A stretch of 64,000 bases of DNA, taken from the NCBI RefSeq assembly GCF_002563855.1, contig NZ_PDJQ01000001.1, positions 1,240,001 to 1,304,000 of the forward strand, written 5' to 3'. This DNA is from Tepidiforma thermophila (GTDB lineage: Bacteria; Chloroflexota; Dehalococcoidia; Tepidiformales; Tepidiformaceae). The notes under the pieces were generated by a model. The model had not been told where the DNA came from, did not search any database, and saw only the letters and a program-made list of their open reading frames with translations. Of the stretch, positions 58,898 to 64,000 are shown in pieces (positions within the stretch are counted from its first letter, which is position 1; the number at the start of each line of letters is the position of its first letter). Both the position numbers and the translations under genes were made by a program.

Positions 58898-60085
58898 ATG
58901 GCAACTGCCAGCCTCCCGCCGGTCCGCCCCGCCATCCGCGCCCTCGCCGACCGGCTCATCGCCGACCGGCGCCACCTCCATCAGCACCCCGAATGCTCCT
59001 GGCAGGAGCACGAAACCCAGCGCTACCTCCTCCGCCGCCTCGCCGAAATCGGCCTCGCCGATGTCCGCCCCATCGCCCGGACCGGCGCCACCGCCCTCGT
59101 GCAGGGCGGCCGCCCCGGTCCCTGCGTCCTTTGGCGCGCCGACATCGATGCCCTCCCCGTCCCCGAAAAAACCGGCCTCCCCTTCGCCTCGCAAAACGAC
59201 GGCGTTATGCACGCCTGCGGCCACGATGCCCACATGGCCATCGCCCTCGCCCTCGCCGCCTGGGCCCAGGCCGAACGCCACCGACTGCCCGGCGCCATCC
59301 GCTTCGTCTTCCAGCCCGCAGAAGAGGCCTCCGGTGGTGCCGCCGCCTGCATCGCCGATGGCGTCCTCGAAAACCCCCGCGTCGCGGTCGCCCTCGGCCT
59401 GCATATCAGCGCCGATATCCCCATCGGCGCCATCAACCTCGCCCCCGGCCCCTTCTTCGCTGCCCCGACGGCCATACGCATCGAAATCACCGGCCGCGGC
59501 GGCCACGCTGCAGCCCCTCACCAGTCCGTCGACGCCGTCGTCGTCGCCGCCCACGCCGTGACCGCCCTCCAGACCGTCGTCAGCCGCTCACTCCCCCCGT
59601 CCGAGCAGGCGGTCCTCACCATCGGCAAAATCCAGGCCGGCTTCCGCGGCAACGTCATCGCCGAATCCGCCGTCATGACCGGCACCATCCGCACCTACAG
59701 CACCTCGGTCCGCGACCTCATGATCCGCCGCACCGAAGAGATCCTCGCCGGCGTCTGCGCCGCCTTCGGCGCAACCTTCACCCTCACTCACGAAACCTCC
59801 TGTCCGCCCCTCGTCAACGACCCCGTCGTCACCGCCGACGTCCTCGAGCTCGCCCGCGGCTACTTCGGCCCCGACCGCATCATCGGCGTTCCGACCATGG
59901 GCGCCGAAGACATGTCCGTCTTCCTCGAAGCCCGGCCCGGCTGCTACTTCTGGCTCGGTGCCCGCAACGAAGCCAGGGGCATCGCCGGCCGCCACCACGA
60001 CCCCGGCTTCGTCATCGACGAAGACGCCCTGCCGCTCGGCGCAGAATTTGCCGCCCGCATCATCGAGCACTTCCTCGCGCGCTAG
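58898..60085 (+). CDS. M20 family amidohydrolase (N-acyl amino acid/hippurate hydrolase-like)
   Basis: The 395-residue zinc amidohydrolase has HQHPECSWQEHET at the N-terminus, the metal ligands in MHACGHDAHMA, the catalytic Glu pair in QPAEEASGGAAA, and the HISADIPIGAI and MGAEDMSVFLE segments; an insertion dimerisation domain carries GRGGHAAAPHQ. It removes acyl groups from N-acyl amino acids or similar compounds. ATG start six bases after TAAGCT (58886-58891). Its last four bases overlap the convergent LOG gene. Confidence 0.92.
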   Translation: MATASLPPVRPAIRALADRLIADRRHLHQHPECSWQEHETQRYLLRRLAEIGLADVRPIARTGATALVQGGRPGPCVLWRADIDALPVPEKTGLPFASQNDGVMHACGHDAHMAIALALAAWAQAERHRLPGAIRFVFQPAEEASGGAAACIADGVLENPRVAVALGLHISADIPIGAINLAPGPFFAAPTAIRIEITGRGGHAAAPHQSVDAVVVAAHAVTALQTVVSRSLPPSEQAVLTIGKIQAGFRGNVIAESAVMTGTIRTYSTSVRDLMIRRTEEILAGVCAAFGATFTLTHETSCPPLVNDPVVTADVLELARGYFGPDRIIGVPTMGAEDMSVFLEARPGCYFWLGARNEARGIAGRHHDPGFVIDEDALPLGAEFAARIIEHFLAR

Positions 60086-60663
60086 CCGCCCAGCTCCGCC
60101 AGCAGCCGCGCGATCGCCGTCCGCACGTCCGCCTCGAACGAAACGAGCCCCCGGTTCGCGCGCGAGAGCAGGCCGTCCTCGCAGGCCCGGTCGAGGAACT
60201 GCCGCAGCCCGTCGTAGTACCCGCCCACGTTCGCGAATACCAGCGGCCCCGCATGCAGCCCCAGCTGCCGCCAGGTCACCATCTCGAACGCCTCGTCAAG
60301 GGTCCCGTACGCCCCCGGCAGCACCAGGAAGCCCTGCGCCAGCCCTGCCATCAGCGCCTTCCGCTCGGCCATCGTCTCCACCACATGCAGCTCCGTCAGC
60401 CCCGTATGGGCCAGCTCCAGGTCCACCAGCTGCCGCGGGATAACCCCGATAACCCGCCCGCCGGCCACCAGGCACGCGTCCGCCAGCGCCCCCATCAGCC
60501 CCACCGACGCCCCGCCGTAGACGATCGTGACGCCCCGCCGGGCCAGCTCCCGTCCCGCCTCCCGCGCTGCCTCGAGGTGCTGCCGGCGCTGCCCTGCGCT
60601 CGAACCGCAGAACACCGCCACCGCCGGCGCGGGCTCGCTACTCAGCGACCCACCGGTCGACAT
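60082..60663 (-). CDS. LOG family protein (nucleotide 5'-monophosphate phosphoribohydrolase-like)
   Basis: This 193-residue Rossmann-like protein of the TIGR00730 family cleaves nucleoside monophosphates such as AMP or N6-modified AMP to base and ribose phosphate. Family features are VFCGSSAG, YGGASVGLMG, ERKALM and the active-site loop, which reads PGAYGTLDE where PGGxGTxxE is standard, a Gly to Ala change. The only good start, ATG 60663, lies 26 bases inside the ndk gene, so it is the last gene of the tsaE operon. Confidence 0.88.
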   Translation of the reverse strand: MSTGGSLSSEPAPAVAVFCGSSAGQRRQHLEAAREAGRELARRGVTIVYGGASVGLMGALADACLVAGGRVIGVIPRQLVDLELAHTGLTELHVVETMAERKALMAGLAQGFLVLPGAYGTLDEAFEMVTWRQLGLHAGPLVFANVGGYYDGLRQFLDRACEDGLLSRANRGLVSFEADVRTAIARLLAELGG

Positions 60664-61096
60664 CCCGGTCCCAGCTCAGCAGCTCGTCCGGTGCAAAGAA
60701 CAGCGCCAGTTCCCGCGTCGCGCTCTCCGGGCCGTCGCTCGCGTGCACCAGGTTCCGCCCCTTGTCCAGCCCGAAGTCTGCGCGCACCGTGCCCGACGCC
60801 GCCTCCACCGGGTTCGTCGCCCCGATGGTCGCCCGCACGACCTTGATCGCGTCCTGTCCCTCCCACGCAATCGCGATGACCGGCGCGCTCGTAATGAACT
60901 CCACCAGCCCCGGGAAGAACGGCTTCCCGACATGCTCCGCGTAATGCCGCTCAGCAAGCTCCCGGGTAACCCGCAGCAGCTTCATCCCCACAATTTTCAG
61001 CCCGCGCCGCTCCAGCCGCGCGATAATCTCTCCCGCCAGCCCCCGCTGCATCGCGTCCGGCTTGATCAGGAACAGCGTTCGCTCCGTGGTTTCCAA
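60638..61096 (-). CDS. ndk: Nucleoside-diphosphate kinase
   Basis: The 152-residue enzyme transfers phosphate from ATP to other nucleoside diphosphates through a phosphohistidine. The catalytic His118 is in NLVHASDGPESA, with Lys12 in IKPD and the GATNPVEAASGTVRADFG loop. The start was set at TTG 61096, since AAGGAGG lies six bases upstream and the length then matches the family; no ATG or GTG fits. The upstream gene is tsaB, 11 bases away. Confidence 0.93.
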   Translation of the reverse strand: METTERTLFLIKPDAMQRGLAGEIIARLERRGLKIVGMKLLRVTRELAERHYAEHVGKPFFPGLVEFITSAPVIAIAWEGQDAIKVVRATIGATNPVEAASGTVRADFGLDKGRNLVHASDGPESATRELALFFAPDELLSWDRDVDRWVAE

Positions 61097-61107
61097 CAGG
61101 GCCCTCC

Positions 61108-61710
61108 TTACCCGGCCGTTCGCTGCCGCCGGGAGATGGTGATCGCAGGTTCGCGCAGGTAGAACGGTTCCGCACCCGTCGCAAGTTCGCCCCGCCGGGC
61201 GGCCGGCGCCAGCCGCTCCAGCATGGCAGCCACCCGTTCGCGCGGGCCAACCTCCAGGCCGCCCAGCGCGCCGGCTCCTTCGCCTGCAAGCCGGTCGCCC
61301 CCAGGCAGCGCCGCCACAAGGGCAATCTCTCCCGCCGGCTCCCGTCCCGCCCAGCGCTGGACGCCCCACTCCCCCCGGCCTGCCGGGTGAATCGCCGTCA
61401 CCGCCCCGTCCCCGCCGGCGGCCAGCGCAATCGCTTCGAACGTCCGGACCCCATAGAGCGGCGCGCCCGTCGCCAGCGCAAGGCCCTGCGCCGTGGCGAT
61501 GCCCACGCGCAGCCCCGCGTACGAGCCCGGGCCCGTCACGACCAGGATCGCTGCCGGCCGCTCGCCGCCCAGCAGCCGTTCGATGGCCGCCAGCAGCCCC
61601 GTCGTATGGCTCCGCTCCTCCTCGGCCACAACGATCTCCCGCTGGCCGACGCGGTCGACCCCCACGGCAAACCGGTCCGATGCTGAATCAATGGCCAGGA
61701 TGGTGCTCAC
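61108..61710 (-). CDS. tsaB: tRNA threonylcarbamoyladenosine biosynthesis protein TsaB
   Basis: This 200-residue ASKHA-fold protein partners with TsaD and TsaE to make the t6A base in ANN-decoding tRNAs. It has ILAIDSASDRFAVGV, HTTGLLAAIE, GPGSYAGLRVGIATAQGLAL and YGVRTFEAIA in the usual order. The GTG start overlaps the tsaE stop by four bases (GTGA). The neighbouring t6A gene tsaE confirms the role; tsaD is not in the window. Confidence 0.94.
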   Translation of the reverse strand: MSTILAIDSASDRFAVGVDRVGQREIVVAEEERSHTTGLLAAIERLLGGERPAAILVVTGPGSYAGLRVGIATAQGLALATGAPLYGVRTFEAIALAAGGDGAVTAIHPAGRGEWGVQRWAGREPAGEIALVAALPGGDRLAGEGAGALGGLEVGPRERVAAMLERLAPAARRGELATGAEPFYLREPAITISRRQRTAG

Positions 61711-62183
61711 GCTGCCTTCAGCGCCTCCACCAGTTCACGGCCCCGCGCACCCCGGGCGATGAAGCGAAGCCGCCGCGTCCGCGGCCCCTGCTCGCCCGGG
61801 CGGAGTTCAACCACCAGCCCGTCCCCGGGCAGCAGCTCCGCCCCACGCTCCGGCCACTCAATCACCAGCACGCCCTTCTCCGCGTAGTCCCATAACCCCA
61901 GCTCGTCCAGCTCCTCCACGTCCTCGATCCGGTACAGGTCGACGTGGTAGAGCACCTCACGTCCCGCATACTCGTTCATCAGCACGAACGACGGGCTGTT
62001 CACCTGCCCGCGGCAGCCGAGCCCCCGGCCGATGCCCTGCGTCAGGCACGTCTTCCCGCTGCCGAGGTCCCCGCTGAGCAGCACAACGTCCCCGCGCCGC
62101 AGGTGGCGCCCCAGCCGCTCCCCCAGCGCCCGCGTCTCCTCCTCGCTCGAAGAAGCCAGTTCGATTGCCACCTCTTCTGCCAT
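61707..62183 (-). CDS. tsaE: tRNA threonylcarbamoyladenosine biosynthesis ATPase TsaE
   Basis: The 158-residue P-loop ATPase has Walker A GDLGSGKT (residues 38-45), SPSFVLMNEY in the switch region, HVDLYRIEDVEELDELGL and VIEWPERG. TsaE binds and resets the TsaB-TsaD complex during t6A synthesis. It leads the operon tsaE-tsaB-ndk-LOG. The ATG lies six bases after TATACT (62195-62190), the clearest leaderless start in the window. Confidence 0.95.
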   Translation of the reverse strand: MAEEVAIELASSSEEETRALGERLGRHLRRGDVVLLSGDLGSGKTCLTQGIGRGLGCRGQVNSPSFVLMNEYAGREVLYHVDLYRIEDVEELDELGLWDYAEKGVLVIEWPERGAELLPGDGLVVELRPGEQGPRTRRLRFIARGARGRELVEALKAA

Positions 62184-62277
62184 GAGGCCAGTATAGGCCC
62201 CCGTTCGCTAACGCCCTAAGCCCGCCTTCGCTGCCATCAGCACCGCCATCCGCAATTGCGCAACCTTATGCGGCTGA

Positions 62278-62306
62278 TTGACCACTAGGTAGCCGCTGGC
62301 TACCTT
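62278..62306 (+). promoter_or_regulatory. Promoter with embedded operator upstream of the XRE regulator
   Basis: TTGACC (62278-62283) and TACCTT (62301-62306) are 17 bases apart. A perfect repeat AGGTAGCC-GCT-GGCTACCT (62287-62305) fills the spacer and the -10, the classic site for a Cro/CI-type repressor. The leader to the ATG at 62378 is about 65 bases and has GGAG near 62361. Confidence 0.7.
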
Positions 62307-62377
62307 GTCCCTGCAAACGCCTCGGCCACAGCCCACGGCGCCCCTATTCCACCGTCCCTACACGGAGTCCTGCACGC

Positions 62378-62761
62378 ATGATGAGAACGTCCTCCGAAAC
62401 CGGTAAGCCCCCTGTCTCCGCGAGCCTCGGGAGCCGCATCCGGGCAGCCCGCCGCGATGCCGGGATGAGCCAGGGCCAGCTCGCCCAGGCGCTCAACACC
62501 ACCCAGAGCGCCATCAGCCTCTACGAAGCAGGCCAGCGCTCTGTCGGCATCGACATGCTCCTCAACGTCGCCCGCATCCTCAATCGCCCCCTCCACTACT
62601 TCCTCGGCGAAGAGGGCGAGATGCTCTACGTCAAGGACAGCGAAATCGCCCAGCTCATCCAGGAACTGGAGCGCCACCCCGAAGACCTGCCCGAACTCCT
62701 CCAGTACTGGAACTTCCTCCGCTGGCGCCGCATGTCCGCCAACGGCTCCGGCCGCCACTGA
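62378..62761 (+). CDS. XRE (Cro/CI-type) transcriptional regulator
   Basis: The 127-residue protein has one helix-turn-helix domain (about residues 18-72; LGSRIRAARRDAGMSQGQLAQALNTTQSAISLYEAG). A short helical tail follows with no sensor domain. It likely binds as a dimer to the perfect dyad in its own promoter and represses itself. Other targets are unknown; the flavin reductase gene downstream is a candidate. Confidence 0.9.
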   Translation: MMRTSSETGKPPVSASLGSRIRAARRDAGMSQGQLAQALNTTQSAISLYEAGQRSVGIDMLLNVARILNRPLHYFLGEEGEMLYVKDSEIAQLIQELERHPEDLPELLQYWNFLRWRRMSANGSGRH

Positions 62762-62852
62762 CCGACAGCCGGCTCACAACACCGCTGCGACAGCCGGGCC
62801 CCTGCCCGGCTGTTTCGCCGTCCGGCCCAGTACCCTCACCGGAGGCCAACCC

Positions 62853-63545
62853 ATGCGCCGCCTCTGCGACCCCGCCGATGCCCGCCGTCTCCTCAACCCC
62901 GGCCCCGTCGGCATCATCACCACCGCCTGGCGCGGCTATACCAACGCCGCCCCCATCGCCTGGATGACGCCGCTCTCCATCGACCCGCCCCGCCTCGGCG
63001 TCGTCGTCGCCCCCGAACGCCACACCGCCGCCATGATCCGCTTCAGCGGCGCCTTCGCCATCAACATCCCCGGCCCGTCCCTCCTCAAGCACACCGCCTT
63101 CCTCGGCTCCCTCACCGGCCTCGAAACCAACAAGCTCGAAGCCGCCGGCCTCGAGACCTTCGCCCCGCTCGTCATCGACGCGCCACTCATCCGCGACTGC
63201 CTCGCCTGGATCGAATGCCTCGTCCAGGACGCGATCAAGACCGGCGACCACACCCTCTTCGTCGCCGAGCCGGTCAAAGTCCAGGCCGACGACGAAGCCT
63301 ACGCCGGCCACTGGCTCCTCGCCTCCCGCGAGAAAAGCCCCCTCGTGTTCATCGGCGGCAACCGGTACGCCGTCATCGGTGACCCCCTCGAGGCCGTCAT
63401 CCACGTCGATGAACACGGCGCACTCATCGCCGAAACCCCCGAGGAGCGCGAAGCCCGCCTCGAGCGCGAAGCCCGGGAGGCCGAGCTCCGGCGCCTCGAA
63501 GGCGAGGAAGGCTACCGCCAGCGGCTCCAGGCAGAATCCGGGTGA
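62853..63545 (+). CDS. Flavin reductase family protein
   Basis: The 230-residue FMN-binding split-barrel protein of the flavin reductase-like family shows GPVGIITTAWRGYTNAAPIAWMTPLSIDPPRLGV and FAINIPGPSLL, with a Glu/Arg-rich C-terminal helix of about 50 residues. It may supply reduced flavin to the LLM or other monooxygenases of the genome. The ATG has GGAGG upstream (62840-62844). Confidence 0.88.
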   Translation: MRRLCDPADARRLLNPGPVGIITTAWRGYTNAAPIAWMTPLSIDPPRLGVVVAPERHTAAMIRFSGAFAINIPGPSLLKHTAFLGSLTGLETNKLEAAGLETFAPLVIDAPLIRDCLAWIECLVQDAIKTGDHTLFVAEPVKVQADDEAYAGHWLLASREKSPLVFIGGNRYAVIGDPLEAVIHVDEHGALIAETPEEREARLEREAREAELRRLEGEEGYRQRLQAESG

Positions 63546-63564
63546 GCCGTGCCCCGCAACAGCG

Positions 63565-63596
63565 ACGCGAGGCCGGCCGCATGCGACCGGCCTCGC
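63565..63596. terminator. Bidirectional terminator-like hairpin
   Basis: Eleven-base perfect arms (63565-63575, 63586-63596) with a ten-base loop lie between the convergent flavin reductase and citrate synthase genes. Neither side has a U-tract, so it may block readthrough or stabilise mRNA ends. Confidence 0.5.
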
Positions 63597-63618
63597 GGGC
63601 TGCTCGAAGTCTCCGGAG

Positions 63619-64000
63619 CTACCGCTGCTCGAGCGGCACGTACGGCCGCGGGTCCGCGCCCTCGTAGAGCGCGTTCGGCCGCACCAGCCGGTTGTCCGCA
63701 TACTGCTCCAGCAGGTGCGCCGTCCACCCCGCAATCCGCGACATCGCGAAGATCGGCGTGTACAGGTCGCTCGGGATGCCCAGCATCTTGTAAACCGACG
63801 CGCTGAAAAAGTCGACGTTCGGGTAGAGCGGCTTTCCCTCCAGCTTCTTCGCCAGGTAGTCCCGCAGCTTCAGCGAAAGGTCGAAGTACTTCCGGTCCGG
63901 CGATGTCGCCGCCAGCTTGTGCCCCAGCTGCTCGAGGATGATCGCCCGCGGGTCGGTCGTCTTGTACACGCGGTGCCCGATGCCCATCACCCGCTCGCCG
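63619..64000 (-). CDS. Citrate synthase family protein, C-terminal part (runs off the right edge)
   Basis: The reverse strand is open from 64000 to the stop at 63619 and gives the last 126 or so residues of a citrate or 2-methylcitrate synthase. Key residues are the active-site His in GIGHRVYK and the catalytic Asp in VDFFSASVYKMLGIP, followed by the family end SRIAGWTAHLLEQ and RPYVPLEQR. The N-terminal part, which would settle citrate versus methylcitrate specificity, is outside the window. Confidence 0.93.
   Translation of the reverse strand, partial: GERVMGIGHRVYKTTDPRAIILEQLGHKLAATSPDRKYFDLSLKLRDYLAKKLEGKPLYPNVDFFSASVYKMLGIPSDLYTPIFAMSRIAGWTAHLLEQYADNRLVRPNALYEGADPRPYVPLEQR

Noticed and set aside
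1-64000. Mobile elements, prophage, toxin-antitoxin or defence island
   Set aside because: I saw no transposase, integrase, terminal repeats, att sites, restriction genes or CRISPR repeats, and composition is uniform throughout.

Overview
The window is 64 kb of dense, very GC-rich bacterial chromosome. I see about 65 protein genes, one tRNA, no rRNA, no insertion sequence, no prophage and no CRISPR array. Gene content suggests an aerobic, possibly thermophilic Chloroflexota bacterium (Tepidiforma/Dehalococcoidia-like). The signs are LLM-class flavin oxidoreductases, cytochromes P450, class III CoA-transferases, acyl-CoA dehydrogenases, an ACAD10-type phosphotransferase, truncated haemoglobin and a MoxR/DUF58/transglutaminase operon. 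This placement is inference; no rRNA is present to test it. No gene-free stretch exceeds 300 bases; the longest gaps (about 246-265 bases) are described as features.

Layout. 1-3.8 kb: a partial P450, a membrane-anchored surface protein, a MaoC hydratase, a small STAS-like protein and an unusual zinc-ribbon/pseudo-receiver protein. 3.8-10.7 kb (minus strand): a nuclease/phosphatase-family enzyme, a methylenetetrahydrofolate reductase, two Opp/Dpp-type permeases, a Tat-lipoprotein solute-binding protein and FolC. 10.7-16.3 kb: a PNPOx-like flavoprotein diverging from a small anchored protein, a Mug-type uracil glycosylase and a YchF-like ATPase, then an LLM oxidoreductase, a phosphotransferase, a nitroreductase and tRNA-Arg(UCG). 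16.4-24.4 kb: truncated haemoglobin, a pair of overlapping CaiB/BaiF CoA-transferases, a second P450, a HAD phosphatase, a Gfo/Idh/MocA dehydrogenase, an anchored PT-rich protein and a second LLM enzyme. 24.5-31.8 kb: a possible small RNA, a hotdog-fold protein, MoaA, a MerR regulator, a DUF4838 protein, a PilZ protein, a GNAT acetyltransferase, a RibD-like reductase and two hypotheticals. 31.9-43.5 kb: a zincin, an LCP ligase, an acyl-CoA dehydrogenase, an MMPL exporter with divergent TetR, then moxR-DUF58-transglutaminase-ogt. 43.6-50.1 kb: an MFS exporter and the glgB-treS/maltokinase operon. 50.2-57.2 kb: a VOC remnant, an orphan small gene, an SDR, a dienelactone hydrolase, QueG with a divergent SufR-like regulator, an acyl-CoA dehydrogenase, a DinB-like protein and a TPR protein. 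57.3-64 kb: a YkgJ-like protein, an EamA transporter, an M20 amidohydrolase, the tsaE-tsaB-ndk-LOG operon, an XRE regulator, a flavin reductase and the end of citrate synthase.

Two genome-scale signals stand out. First, about 23 genes, mostly at transcript 5' ends, have a TANNNT-like hexamer only 6-10 bases before their ATG or GTG and no Shine-Dalgarno sequence. That is the hallmark of leaderless transcripts; genes inside operons keep GGAGG-type ribosome sites. I used this to choose starts. Second, the plus strand is C-rich throughout whatever the gene orientation, so plus genes end codons in C and minus genes in G. The window therefore probably lies in one replication arm.

The most unusual gene-level finding is the transglutaminase-domain protein of the moxR operon, in which all three expected catalytic residues are replaced.
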